Shown here piece after piece: positions 45,438 to 57,001 of a DNA stretch of 64,000 bases. Made by a program: the position numbers and the translations under genes. The notes beneath the pieces were generated by a model, which was not told the DNA's origin, did no database searches, and saw only the letters and a list, made by a program, of their open reading frames with translations. Origin of the DNA: Archivesica marissinica (Eukaryota; Mollusca; Bivalvia; Venerida; Vesicomyidae); the NCBI GenBank assembly GCA_014843695.1, contig CM026387.1, positions 69,622,903 through 69,686,902 on the forward strand, in the 5' to 3' direction. Numbering within the stretch: position 1 is the stretch's first letter; every line of letters starts with the position of its first letter.

Positions 45438-46109
45438 GAAAAAATGCAATAAGATATTATTAAAAAAAATAAAAAAATAAAAAGGTTAAAATACTCAGTA
45501 TTTGAGGCAAATATTTGGGGGGGGGAATACCATATAATAGGACATAACATTATGAATAAATTTGCGTTTTCACTGATGTAGTGTCACTTTAATAACAAGA
45601 AAACATATATTTAATTAAATAGTGCTGGTTATTTTTTAGTTCAACAGTTTAGGGACACCATTTCATAAACTATCTGCCTTAAGGTAAAAATATATAACCA
45701 ATTTTATACATGAACAATATTAGAATATTATTTGACCATTATTGCTTTTGAAGGAATGTTGACATACAAAGTGGATACTGTTTAATGATGATAAACAGAT
45801 AGTATCTATAAAGTGACATGCAAGTGCCCGAGGCAGAGATGTTTCACAGTGTTTTGTTTTACCCATAATTGAAGTACAATAAACAATGTCATGCATGATT
45901 ATATAACATACTCATAAATTACTGTTTTTGTTTTGTACCACACAGCAAGCAAACAATAAAAATTAATATCAAAATATCAAAATATTTACGCTATTGTAAT
46001 ATGTCAGCTGAGTTCATTATTATTGATATTTAATTATAAAAATGTGTATGTCAGAGTAGAGATATGTCAATGAGATATTTCATAATAATTCTAATGTTTT
46101 ATAGTTTGA
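45438..46109. other. Dynein intron, unique AT-rich sequence
   Basis: Contains A-rich and G-run patches (45518-45526) but no recognisable feature. Confidence 0.5.
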
Positions 46110-46321
46110 ACAAATTTATCTTAGCTCGATTGTGAAACAAGGTCTTACAACTTATATTAATCATTCTCGAGACCTCATTCCTGATGGAATCCATCGCCAC
46201 GAGGGAGAGAGAAAGAAGAGGAAACGTGGAATTTAAGGGCAACAATTGTAACGGCTCCAACTCCGGACCTTTCACACCTAAAGCGAACTCGCTTCCACTG
46301 TGCTATCACGACTTCCACTAA
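46110..46321 (-). mobile_element. tRNA-derived SINE family C
   Basis: Minus-strand copy with the GAAGTCGTGATAGCACAGTG head, the body and the tail TTGTTTCACAATCGAGC. The B-box region is damaged by a deletion between the anticodon arm and GGAGCCGTTAC. Confidence 0.8.
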
Positions 46322-46447
46322 TGTTTTATGCTTTGATATTCATATAGGCCAACAGATAGACGGGTTTGAAATGAATCCTCTCAATTCATTAGTGTCTGCT
46401 TCAACCATTTCTTTCATAAATTCATGGTTTACTTCTGGTATAAACAC

Positions 46448-46550
46448 GATGGCGATAGATTCCATCAGGAATGATGTCTTGAGAGTGATTAATATTAAGT
46501 TCTATGAACTTGTTTCGCAATTGAGCTAAAATAAATATGTATAAACTAAA
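46448..46550 (+). mobile_element. SINE family C, 3' fragment
   Basis: Starts in GATGGCGATAGATTCCATCA and continues through the family tail, AACTTGTTTCGCAATTGAGC. Lacks the tRNA-like head. Confidence 0.75.
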
Positions 46551-46616
46551 ATTAAACTGTAAATATGAGCCGGATTTATAAACGAGCTAAAATAAATTTG
46601 TACAAAATAACCTATT

Positions 46617-46864
46617 TTAAACTTTATTTATTTTACAACGATTGCGAAGTAAGTTTTAACAACTTATATTAATCACTCTCGTTGGCGCGGATGAAAGCGT
46701 ATATGTGGTCATTCATGTGGGAGGAAACCGGAGTACCCGGATAAAAACCCACCTTCCGATCTGGCGACCATCGTATCATCTCACATACTTCCCGGTCCGA
46801 GGATCGATCCCGGGTCGCATTGGTGAGAAGCGAGCATGCTAACAACTGCACTAATCGGACAGTC
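46617..46864 (-). mobile_element. tRNA-derived SINE family A
   Basis: Near full-length minus-strand copy: head GACTGTCCGATTAGTGCAGT, B-box GGGATCGATCCTCGG with one change, core GGGTACTCCGGTTTCCTCCC and the common tail. Confidence 0.85.
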
Positions 46865-47296
46865 TAAAATAACCTAACCCGTATAGTAACAAAATAATTG
46901 GACATTATTATTATTAATGGTAGTAAATCTGCCAATGCTCATCAGTACAGTCATCATAGATCAATACTGATTGCACTACTGCTGTTTAAATATATTTTGA
47001 ATGGTTTTAGGCGAAAAAAACTAGGATGTTTTCCCCCATGTAGAGTCTTATTTTGATTGCAAATTACAATTAACTGTGAAGTTTCGTATTTTAAACTCTT
47101 CAAAGGGACATAACTCTGTCAACAGTCAACTGGGTGAAACATGGTATTCACAACTAGGTCTGCCACTGATTAATCTCTACAAGGGTTTAGCAGAACCAGT
47201 CTGGATAAAGTTCAGTACATATTGCACAGATTTAGAGGGACTGAAGCAAATCATTTCTTTGCTCCGTTCTCCTTTGAAAAGCTGAATGATACAAGT
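46865..47296. other. Dynein intron, unique sequence
   Basis: No exon or repeat recognised. Confidence 0.45.
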
Positions 47297-47300
47297 TTAA

Positions 47301-47802
47301 CCCTTTCCCCCTTAAAAGCGCCTCTCAACGCCAATACCTATTGACATAGATCGACACATTAGTAGTCAAACAAGCTATAATAAAGATCTTAATAACGTAG
47401 TGTATACAACCCATAATAATTCCTAATAACCCAGTAATCCAGGGATCGCAGGTTCGATCCCCCGTCTGACCCTAATAAAATTAACAGTCTTTCAGATGGG
47501 AAGTTAAAACCGAGGTCTCGTGTCGGTGCTTTACACCGTGCACATAAAAATGAACCAGAGGAGACTCTGGAATGGGTCTCTCTCTGTATCATTGCACTAT
47601 CCTCCAAAATCTAAAATGACTAATATCTTCAGGAGGCGTCGCTCATATGGGCAACTGGTAGCGACGATAAATAAACGTAAAACACACACCTAATAACCTC
47701 CATGAAGGTGGAGTAGGCAAGTTCACAGCTTATCCATTGTGTACGATTGGTAAATTACAGCCAAATGTATGAAATAAAACTACATCTCTATGGGGGAACG
47801 GG
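47301..47802. mobile_element. TTAA MITE (family M) interrupted by a SINE B
   Basis: TTAA at 47297-47300 and 47803-47806 flanks termini CCCTTTCCCCCTTAA and TATGGGGGAACGGG, which are inverted repeats. The left interior (AAAAGCGCCTCTCAACGCCA) has the sequence from which the 29-bp satellite unit seems derived. A SINE family B copy fills the middle. Confidence 0.75.
47430..47692 (+). mobile_element. tRNA-derived SINE family B, head truncated
   Basis: Carries B-box GGTTCGATCCCC, GAGGTCTCGTGTCGGTGCTT, GGAGACTCTGGAATGGGTCT and the tail ATATGGGCAACTGGTAGCGA. The A-box half of the tRNA-like head is missing. Confidence 0.85.
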
Positions 47803-47837
47803 TTAAGTGATACATCCAGTATTGTGAAGAGCCTTAA

Positions 47838-48056
47838 TCTTTAAAATGCTGAACCAATTGGAAGGAATGTGCAAACAACATAGATCCAGATCAAACGTGG
47901 AGAAACGCCATGTCTGATCAGGATCTATGTTGTTAGCTGTTCAGCTAACTGAATAGCAAACATCATAGAGCGAGATCAGATGGACATTATGTGGCAACTG
48001 ACCTGGCTCTATGCTGTTTGCAGAAACGAATAGACTCATTTACAGCAGAGTAGGGG
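47838..48056. mobile_element. Palindromic TTAA MITE (family P) beside a dynein splice donor
   Basis: TTAA at 47834-47837 and 48057-48060 flanks a copy with CATAGATCCAGATCAAACGT, CTGATCAGGATCTATGTTG, GAATAGCAAACATCATAGAG and TGGCTCTATGCTGTTTGC. Its right end lies eight bases inside the intron after the GTAATG donor of the exon at 48069-48303. Confidence 0.85.
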
Positions 48057-48068
48057 TTAATGCATTAC

Positions 48069-48303
48069 CTGCTCGGGTTAGGGTTTTATAACAAGGACAT
48101 TCATAGATTCCTGTTTCCGGTATCTTTCTGTTTGTATTAGGTCTTAACCACATCACTGGCAGGTCTGTGTACAGTTCCTTGGGCCTGGACTCAGCCAGCT
48201 GGCCTTGTACTTGGTCCCAGCGGGCTCCCTCAACAAATAGACCATTGATGTAGCAACCATCTTCGGGCAACTCCATCAGTTCTTCTGCCGTTTCTCTCAG
48301 CAC
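48069..48303 (-). CDS. DNAH1: Dynein heavy chain, penultimate coding exon
   Basis: Acceptor TTGTATGTCAG precedes GTGCTGAGAG, and the exon ends ACCCGAGCAG|GTAATG. It encodes 78 residues plus the first base of a Gly codon. The peptide carries VLRETAEELMELPEDGCYIN, GLFVEGARWDQ, LAESRPKELYTDLPVMWLRP and the end YECPCYKTLTRAG. GCYINGLFVEGARWD and LAESRPKELY are conserved landmarks of the axonemal dynein C-terminal domain beyond AAA6. The phase fits both neighbours (phase 0 in, phase 1 out). No internal stop. Confidence 0.95.
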
Positions 48304-48827
48304 CTGACATACAAATGTGTTGTTATTGTATACATTGTACTAATAATTATTGTAACTTTGTGGTTCTCCGTTGCTTTCAACAAGGTATAAACACGGATAA
48401 AAACAACCAAGCCATTTATTCATGAGTTCATTTAATTGTTGGTTATCTCCGACTAGGGAGGTGCATGTATTGCTGCATGTATATGAATCGTCCGAATATA
48501 TGGTATTCATTAGACCAAATACATGACAGGGTCATCCAGACTCTCACTCCTCTCCCGGGACTGGTGCCGATTAGCAAATTGAAGACTACCGAAGATTTGT
48601 ATTCAACTTTCTCAACTGTTAACATTCTTCATTCAAATGTTTTACCGGAATTCAACAGAACCAAGCTTACATAACTCAACTGAACATAACTTACACAAAG
48701 AACGAAAACTACAATAAACCCAAAGTAATAAAAAAACTTAAGCTATGCTCTAGGTAGCCAAACTACACCCACTTACATTATTCATACTGCAAACTGGCTG
48801 GCCATCTCAATATGTTACAGTATTATA
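48304..48827. other. Dynein intron, unique sequence
   Basis: Overlapping short frames occur on both strands near 48443-48674. None shows dynein or other family features. Confidence 0.5.
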
Positions 48828-49221
48828 GAGCCGGCTCATCAGGTTCTGCACTTTTTGCCAGCAATACAGTCAAACCTGTCTTAAGCAGCCAGCCAAGGGA
48901 ATTACAGAAAGTGGCTGCTTAGCACAGGTGGCTGTTTAATAGGTCAAATGTATAACAAAACAACAGATTGGGAATCTTGAAACTGGCTGCTTAATACAGG
49001 TTGGTTGCTTAATAGAGGTGACCACTAACACAGGTTTGACTGTATTACTATTTTTAGACAAAATTTCCCATTTTGATAAATGAACTGGTCCAACTGTAAT
49101 TTTCATATTAATTTATTGGTCTAAAAATATCATGCACCAGTCCATGTCAGTTACTTGGTGTTGAGTGGGTTAATAGCATGCACCAGTCCATGTCAGTTAC
49201 TCGGTGTTGAATGGGCTAATG
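48828..49221. mobile_element. TTAA MITE (family Q), copy 1, with nested insertion and duplicated terminus
   Basis: Matches copy 2 (49612-49847) through GAGCCGGCTC, TCTGCACTTTTTGCCAG, ACTATTTTTAGACAAAATT and ATCATGCACCAGTCC. It is cut by a family T MITE at 48867-49042. Its right terminus, CACCAGTCCATGTCAGTTAC through GGGTTAA (TTAA 49170-49173), is followed by a second copy of the same terminus ending GGGCTAA at about 49218. The left end is truncated relative to copy 2. Confidence 0.8.
48867..49042. mobile_element. TA-flanked MITE (family T), complete and nested
   Basis: Ends CAGTCAAACCTGT and ACAGGTTTGACTG are perfect inverted repeats flanked by TA (48865-48866 and 49043-49044). Removing the element and one TA leaves CAGCAATATTACTATTTTT, which corresponds to CAGTAATATTACTATTTTT in the uninterrupted copy near 49716-49735. 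That defines the insertion site and the TA duplication, as for Tc1/mariner-type elements. Confidence 0.92.
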
Positions 49222-49607
49222 AAAAACCTGGCAACAAACTCATTTAAACCAAACTATGTTTGTGCAAGCTGCAATATGGAGATAGATTGGATATATTTGA
49301 CTTGCTCTTTATGAATATGAATCAATTTGGCAATAAATGCTGTATTGTTATTGATCCTGCTTGCATCCATGTAGAAAGAAGTCTTCTGTAACAGCCGCTA
49401 TCTTCATTAAATACATGTACATGTATTGATTTCAAACCACAAATTTTGCTGAATAAGCATTCGATGATAACAACTGTCTTATAGTGTATCATTATATTGC
49501 TAAATTTATTCATATAAAGAACAAGTCAAGTACGTCTATTTAACAATCTCCACCGTATATTGCATTCTGCTGTTGCCCCTTTAAACATTTACATCCCAAT
49601 TCTGACT
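49222..49607. other. Dynein intron, unique sequence
   Basis: No exon or element recognised. Confidence 0.45.
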
Positions 49608-49611
49608 TTAA

Positions 49612-49847
49612 CCTTTTCAACACCACATACCTCTAAATAGGCTTAAAAAAAAAGTGTAGATGCAGATGAGCCGGCTCAGTCACGAGTTGTCTCATCAGGA
49701 TCTGCACTTTTTGCCAGTAATATTACTATTTTTAGACAAAATTACCTATTTTGATAAATAAACTGGTCCAATTATAATTTTCTTATTAATTTATTGGTGT
49801 AAAAATATCATGGACCAGTCCTTGTCAGATACTTGGTATTGAATGGG
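49612..49847. mobile_element. TTAA MITE (family Q), copy 2, complete
   Basis: TTAA at 49608-49611 and 49848-49851. Left end CCTTTTCAACACCACATACC and right end GATACTTGGTATTGAATGGG form imperfect inverted repeats. The right end in reverse complement (CCCATTCAATACCAAGTATC) is the sequence type amplified in the 33-bp satellite. Confidence 0.8.
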
Positions 49848-49912
49848 TTAAATAGTCCAATGTATATTACTTAGTCCGAAATAGTGTTAACTGCATATCT
49901 CTACTCTTGAAG

Positions 49913-50757
49913 ATACATCTCTACAGTTATAGCTACAGCTTTAATACTGAAGTTACACAGTTCTACATTTCAAGTTACACCAATACACATAAAGCTATAT
50001 CTCTACACATGACAGTACATCTCTACACATGAAGTTACACCTCTACAGTTGAAGTTACACCTCAACACATGAAGTTACATATCAACACATGAAGATACAT
50101 CTCTACACATGAAGTTACATCTCAACATTTGAAGTTACATCTCTACATATGAAGCTATATCTCTACACATGAAGTTACACCTCTACAGTTGAAGTTACAC
50201 ATCAACACATAAAGTTACATCTCAACACATGAAGATACATCTCTACACATGAAGTTACATCTCTACACATGAAGTTACATCTCAACACATGAAGTTACAC
50301 CTCTACATTTGAGGTTACATCTCTACACATGAAGTTACATCTCAACACATGAAGTTACATCTCAGCACATGAAGTTACATCTCAACACATGAAGATACAT
50401 CTCTACACATGAATTTACATCTCAACACATGAATTTACATCTCAACACATGAAGATACATCTCAACACATGAAGTTACATCTCAACACATGAAGTTACAT
50501 CTCTACATTTGAAGTTACATCTCTACACATGAAGTTACATCTCAACACATGAAGATACATCTCTACACATGAAGTTACATATCTACACATGAAGTTACAT
50601 ATCTACATTTGAAGTTACATCTCAACACATGAAGTTACATCTCAACAAATGAAGTTACATCTCTACACATGAATTTACATATCAACATGTGAAGTTACAT
50701 CTCTACACATGAAGTTACAGCTCTATATTTGAAGTTAGACCTCTATATTTGATGCTA
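49913..50757 (+). repeat. 20-bp tandem array, about 42 copies
   Basis: The unit is GAAGTTACATCTCTACACAT with frequent CTCAACACAT and GAAGATACAT variants. The left units are more divergent than the middle. It abuts the 30-bp array directly on the right. Confidence 0.95.
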
Positions 50758-50762
50758 CATTT

Positions 50763-51175
50763 GACATGTTCACAGGACAATGTTACTGCACAAACATGTT
50801 CACAGGACAATGTTACTGCACAAACATGTTCACAGGACAATGTTACTGCACAAACATATCCACAGGACAATGTTACTGCACAAACATGTTCACAGGACAA
50901 TGTTACTGCACAAACATATCCACAGGACAATGCTACTGCACAAACATGTTCACAGGACAATGTTACTGAACAAACATATCCACAGGACAATGTTACTGCA
51001 CAAACATGTTCACAGGACAATGTTACTGCACAAACATATCCACAGGACAATGTTACTGCCAAACATATCCACAGGACAATGTTACTGCCCCAACATGTTC
51101 ACAGGACAATGTTACTGCACAAACATATCCACAGGACAATGTTACTGCACAAACATGTTCACAGGACAATGTTAT
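50763..51175 (+). repeat. 30-bp tandem array, about 14 copies, alternating variants
   Basis: The unit is ACATGTTCACAGGACAATGT then TACTGCACAA. Units with ATGTTC and ATATCC alternate through most of the array, so the amplified block is largely a 60-bp dimer. The period is a multiple of three, which explains the open frames. Confidence 0.95.
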
Positions 51176-51369
51176 TTCAACTTATATAAATCACTCTCGA
51201 GACCTCATTCCTGATGGAATCCATCGCCACGAATGAGAGAGAAGAGGCAACGTGGAATTTAGATGCCTTGCCTAAGGGCACAATCGTAACGGCTCCAGTG
51301 GGGCTCGAACTCCGGACCTTTCGCACCTGAAGCGAACGCGCTACCACTGCGCTATCACGACTTCCACTG
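51176..51369 (-). mobile_element. tRNA-derived SINE family C
   Basis: The minus-strand head GTGGAAGTCGTGATAGCGCA, B-box-like GGAGTTCGAGCCCC and body are intact. The tail is cut at AACTTATATAAATCACTC, exactly where the 30-bp array ends, so array and SINE are directly joined. Confidence 0.85.
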
Positions 51370-51936
51370 TCATATTGTTATTACAACAGATAGAACGGTG
51401 TTGCTGTCATTTGTTCTAATACCAAATAGGAGAGTGTTGCTATCAACTTGCCGGAACTACTTTCATAAACTTCCATGTCACTAAGGCATAATAACGGTAC
51501 ATGAATATCTGTATAACATATTAGAAATGTCATTTTGCATATTTATCAGAAAATAAGAGATTATTGAGCAGTCGGCAAGCATGACAATATATTTATTATC
51601 TCCGAGATACTATATCCGAAATACTATCTCCGTAATATTGATGCTCAATAATAAAATACTACAGTATCTGTACCAAGATGAATAGAAGGTATTGATCCCT
51701 CCACCATATGTCCCTCTTCATCAATACACCTCCGCAATAAACATTTATAATCCACATAAGGCAACATATGTTTTGATATATAATCTTACACAAAATACAT
51801 ACAAAACCAAATAAATCTACTTGCTTGAGCTCAATATATTGGATTTCAGGTGGAGTCATTAACTCGATGGCTTCTCAAACATCTAGAGCATTAGTTATAG
51901 TAACAGCTGTCCCCAATATAAAACCACAGAAAACAT
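51370..51936. other. Dynein intron, unique sequence
   Basis: No dynein exon or element found. Confidence 0.45.
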
Positions 51937-51937
51937 A

Positions 51938-52216
51938 TGGATCTGTTGTCCACACTGGACTGGTAATCCAGAGATTGCAGGTTTGATCCCCCGTCTGACC
52001 ATAATAAAATTAACAGTCTTTCAGATGGGACTTTAAACCGAGGTCTCGTGTCGGTGCTGTACACCGTGCACATAAAAGAACCAGGTGAGACTCTGGAATG
52101 GGTCTCTGTCTGTATCATTACACTATCCTCCAAAAATCTAAAATGACTAATCTCTTCAGGAGGCGTCGCTCATATGGGCAACCGGTAGCGACGATAAATA
52201 AACGTAAAACACACTC
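51938..52216 (+). mobile_element. tRNA-derived SINE family B, near full length
   Basis: Head with anticodon arm CTGGACTGGTAATCCAG and B-box GGTTTGATCCCC, then GAGGTCTCGTGTCGGTGCTG, ACTCTGGAATGGGTCTC, GGAGGCGTCGCTCATATGGG and the tail AACCGGTAGCGACGATAAAT. Confidence 0.9.
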
Positions 52217-52530
52217 AAGGAAGGTGGGGCCTCGCTACAATGCTGTCCGGTCAATGTCTACCTAGAATATATTGATACCCTAACAATTTGTGGAATAAAG
52301 CTAATTTTAACCTTAGTTTTGCTAACTTATGGAACCTTAATTTTTAATGAAATTCAGATGCTGTCTAGACTGTTGATTGTTATAAGGACTGTTATGTCCA
52401 ACACAAGATATCAGGGACAATCATGGTATGTGCCTGGGGGGCAATATGATTACATGCATCGGTGTAGCGACAATAGTTCAAACTGATAACATTATTAATA
52501 ATTATGTATCTATAATTGATTTAGAGGGAC
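52217..52530. other. Dynein intron, unique sequence
   Basis: Nothing recognised. Confidence 0.4.
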
Positions 52531-52800
52531 ACCTGCACCTTACACACCACACCTATACTGCACCTACACCGCACCTACACAACACCGCACCTACACCACA
52601 CCTACACCACACCTGCACCTTACACACCACACCTATACCACACCTACACAACACCGCACCTACACCTTATACACCACATCTGCACCTTACACACCACACC
52701 TACACCGCACCTACACAACACTACACCTACAGCACACCTATACCACACCTACATTGCACCTACACAACACTGCACCTACATCACACCACACCTACACCTG
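52531..52800 (+). repeat. CACCTA-rich simple-sequence repeat
   Basis: Degenerate iterations of CACCTACAC and CACCTTACACACCACACC. It is strongly strand-asymmetric (C/A versus G/T), giving a GT/GA-rich pre-mRNA on the dynein strand. Confidence 0.85.
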
Positions 52801-52956
52801 TTAGCGTCACTACGTTTCTGCTTCCATGAAAATAGGGAGATGTTTAGATACACATGGGAGATGTTTATTGATAATGTCCTCTATCTGTTCTATAACAGTA
52901 AAATAGGGAGAAATGAGGGTGACTATTTCTCGCACATCGCCCTCTAGCCCTGAGTG

Positions 52957-54834
52957 TACCCAAATAAAACCTACTACTGAATTACCACACCCAAATAAAA
53001 CCTACTACTGAATTACCACACCCAAATAAAACCTACTACTGAATTACCACACCCAAATAAAACCTACTACTGAATTACCACACCCAAATAAAACCTACTA
53101 CTGAATTACCACACCCAAATAAAACCGACTACTGAATTACCACACCCAAATAAAACCTACTACTGAATTACCACACCCAAATAAAACCTACTACTGAATT
53201 ACCACACCCAAATAAAACCTACTACTGAATTACCTCACCCAAATAAAACCGACAACTGAATTACCACACCCAAATAAAACCTACTACTGAATTACCACAC
53301 CCAAATAAAACCGACTACTGAATTACCACACACAAATAAAACCGACTATTGAATTACCACACCCAAATAAAACCGACTATTGAATTACCACACCTGTATA
53401 AAACCCATTACTGGGTTACCACACCCAAATAAAACCAACTACTGAATTACCACACCCAAATAAAACTGACTACTGAATTACCACACCCAAATAAAACCTA
53501 CTACTGAATTACCACACCCAAATAAAACTGCCTACTGAATTACCACACACAAATAAAACCGACTATTGAATTACCACACCCAAATAAAACTGACTACTAA
53601 ATTACCACATCCAAATAATACTGACTACTGAATTACCACACCCAAATAAAACCAACTATTGAATTACCACACCTGTATAAAACCCATTACTGAATTACCA
53701 CACCCAAATAAAACCAACTACTGAATTACCACACCCAAATAAAACTGACTATTGAATTACCACACCCAAATAAAACTGACTACTAAATTACCACATCCAA
53801 ATAAAACTGACTACTGAATTACCACACCCAAATAAAACTGACTACTAAATTACCACATCCAAATAAAACCGACTACTGAATTACCACACCCAAATAAAAC
53901 TGACTACTGAATTACCACACCCAAATAAAACTGACTACTGAATTACCACACCCAAATAAAACTGCCTACTGAATTACCACACCCAAATAAAACTGACTAC
54001 TGAATTACCACACCCAAATAAAACTGACTACTAAATTACCACATCCAAATAAAACCGACTACTGAATTACCACACCCAAATAAAACCTACTACTGAATTA
54101 CCACACCCAAATAAAACCTACTACTGAATTACCACACCCAAATAAAACCTACTACTGAATTACCACACCCAAATAAAACCGACTACTGAATTACCACACC
54201 CAAATAAAACTGACTACTGAATTACCACACCCAAATAAAACCTACTACTGAATTACCACACACAAATAAAACTGCCTACTGAATTACCACACACAAATAA
54301 AACTGACTACTGAATTACCACACCCAAATAAAACTGACTACTGAATTACCACACCCAAATAAAACTTACTACTGAATTACCACACCCAAATAAAACCGAC
54401 AACTGAATTACCACACCCAAATAAAACCGACAACTGAATTACCACACCCAAATAAAACCGACTATTAGTTTAAACATATTTATTTTCTGTCAATACATGA
54501 TTATATACAACAACTGATATAAGGAATTGGACTATTGAATTACCACACCTGTATAAAACCCATTACTGAATTACCACACCCAAATAAAATCAACTACTGA
54601 ATTACCACACCCAAATAAAACCCATTACTGAATTACCACACCCAAATAAAACCAACTACTGAATTACCGCACCCAAATAAAACTGACTACTGAATTACCA
54701 CACCCAAATAAAACTGACTACTGAATTACCACACCCAAATAAAGCCCATTACTGCAATACCACACCCAAATAAAGCCCACTATTCAATTACTATACACAA
54801 ACAGAAACCAGTACCGAATTACTGCACCCAAATA
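52957..54834 (+). repeat. 31-bp tandem array, about 58 copies, once interrupted
   Basis: The unit is ACACCCAAATAAAACCTACT then ACTGAATTACC, with CCGACT, CTGACT and CCAACT variants and a rarer ACCTGTATAAAACCCATTAC type. A unique segment at about 54466-54532 interrupts it. The right end is more divergent. Confidence 0.95.
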
Positions 54835-54941
54835 AAAGTATCATAAAAAAGTTATTTGTTGACAAAGCTATAATTTCATACAACTCTCGAGAGTTGAAGA
54901 TGATTGAAACCCTGATCATCAGAGATATAACAAAAGCATAC

Positions 54942-55052
54942 TTCAAATCCAAAAGTGATGGTATCAATGGAGATGACCTTCTGCCTAGCGTAGTTCTGCA
55001 GGGTACCAGTCAAAAAGGCTTGTGGGAAAAAGAAACCAGAAATCCAGTACAC
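54942..55052 (-). CDS. DNAH1: Dynein heavy chain exon ([14 protein letters not shown])
   Basis: Acceptor TTGTTTCAG precedes GTGTACTGG, and the donor is GAA|GTATGC at 54941-54940. The exon is 111 bases, exactly 37 codons in phase 0: [20 protein letters not shown] then [17 protein letters not shown]. The [14 protein letters not shown] block is among the most conserved stretches in the dynein heavy chain C-terminal region, and N-[YF]-A-R follows as expected. TGTLQN and ISIDTI favour DNAH1 over other axonemal paralogues, from memory. The exon lies about 110 bp from the 31-bp array. Confidence 0.95.
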
Positions 55053-55510
55053 CTGAAACAATACAAATGGAACATGGTAAATTCAATTCAATTCAACATT
55101 TTATTACATAAAGCACAATATTGTTGCTTATAGTAAACATACAATTTGAAATACAATTTGAAATATGATTTTTCCCCCATCTTGTCTGAAAACCAGGCCA
55201 CGATTTATGGGGGTAAAACTAGACCAAAACATAAATACTCAGATATGAGTACATTCAAACTTGTATTAAGAGACCACCTACTATTTTTAGCGATCGTATC
55301 TTGCATAAGAAGAGTTGTTGTTCTTCAAATTAACACCCGCGGATGTATGTAGATGGTGCCACGCTCAGAAATCAGGTTTCTTCAGGCTAATATGTGGTGT
55401 ATGTTTCAACATTTCATAGTTTGTGGTCAAAATACACCATATTTGAGAACTATATTAGTATCACCTATGAACAACATAAAAGTAATTACAATGGAAATCA
55501 TATTTCCTGA
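55053..55510 (-). other. Dynein intron, unique part
   Basis: Non-coding. Includes a duplicated ATTCAATTCA-type patch near 55080 and no element recognised. Confidence 0.45.
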
Positions 55511-55511
55511 T

Positions 55512-56792
55512 TAGCAGATCTCTACATATACACATTAGCAGATCTATACATATAAACATTAGCAGATCTATACATATGCACATTAGCAGATCTATACATA
55601 TAAACATTAGCAGATATATATATATATATATATAAACATTAGCAGATATATATATATATAAACATTAGCAGATATATACATATAAACATTAGCAGATCTA
55701 TACATATAAACATTAGCAGATCTATACATATAAACATTAGCAGATCTATACATATACACATTAGCAGATATATATATATATATATATAAACATTAGCAGA
55801 TCTATATATATATAAACATTAGCAGATCTATACATATAAACATTAGCAGATCTCTACATATAAATGTTAGCAGATCTCTACATATAAACATTAGCAGATC
55901 TATACATATGCACATTAGCAGATCTATACATATACACATTAGCAGATATATATATATAAACATTAGCAGATATATACATATAAACATTAGCATATATATA
56001 CATATAAACATTAGCAGATCTATACATATGCACATTAGCAGATCTATACATATACACATTAGCAGATATATATATATATATATAAACATTAGCAGATATA
56101 TACATATAAACATTAGCATATATATACATATAAACATTAGCAGATCTATACATATAAACATTCGCATATATATACATATAAACATTAGCAGATCTATACA
56201 TATAAACATTAGCAGATCTATACATATAAACATTAGCAGATCTATACATATAAACATTAGCAGATCTATACATATAAACATTAGCAGATCTATACATATG
56301 CACATTAGCAGATCTATACATATAAACATTAGCAGATGTATACATATAAACATTAGCAGATGTATACATATAAACATTAGCAGATCTATACATATAAACA
56401 TTAGCAGATGTATACATATAAACATTAGCAGATATATACATATAAACATTAGCAGATATATACATATACACATTAGCAGATCTATACATATGCACATTAG
56501 CAGATCTATACATATAAACATTAGCAGATATATACATATAAACATTAGCAGATCTCTACATATAAATATTAGCAGATCTATACATATGCACATTAGCAGA
56601 TCTATACATATAAACATTAGCAGATATATACATATAAACATTAGCAGATCTCTACATATAAATATTAGCAGATCTATACATATGCACATTAGCAGATCTA
56701 TACATAAACATTAGCAGATATATACATATAAACATTAGCAGATATAAACATTAGAAGATCTATACATATAAACATTAGCAGATCTATACATA
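55512..56792 (+). repeat. 24-bp tandem array, about 53 copies
   Basis: The unit is CATTAGCAGATCTATACATA then TAAA. Several units are stretched by TA runs (for example near 55616-55632, 55650-55660 and 55770-55788). Since 24 is divisible by three, frames of more than 200 codons exist on both strands; these encode nothing credible. Confidence 0.96.
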
Positions 56793-56885
56793 TATTATTT
56801 TGAGGTTTGAATCAACAATGTTTGCGTTGTGTTTCATAGAGGCTATGTGAGTCAGAGATCACTATAGTTTACTGCAGTAACTTAC

Positions 56886-56981
56886 CACAGGCAAACCGTC
56901 ATCAATCCATGTCTGGATGAACTTAACTCTGGATATCAAATCCAACACCCAAGATGCCAGGGGCTTCAGTGAAGGGTATGC
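56886..56981 (-). CDS. DNAH1: Dynein heavy chain exon ([11 protein letters not shown])
   Basis: Acceptor TTATTTTCAG precedes GCATACCC, and the exon ends CCTGTG|GTAAGT, a consensus donor. It has 96 bases and 32 codons in phase 0, encoding [20 protein letters not shown] then [19 protein letters not shown] and the W-x-D-D/N-G-x-P ending immediately before the WISGF block are diagnostic of the region after AAA6 in axonemal dynein heavy chains. Confidence 0.94.
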
Positions 56982-57001
56982 CTGAAAATAAATACTAAAT
57001 A

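Noticed and set aside
44082..45550. Frames of 359-475 codons
   Set aside because: They run across 1000 N; only a 28-bp repeat is actually read on either side.
52957..54834. Telomere-like or polyadenylation-rich functional region because of repeated AATAAA
   Set aside because: The AATAAA is part of the 31-bp unit on the plus strand, opposite to the dynein transcript, and there is no telomeric motif.
55802..56714. Frames of 219-295 codons with an 8-residue period (LLMFICID, SANVYMYR and similar)
   Set aside because: By-product of the 24-bp array. All are low-complexity and present on both strands at once.
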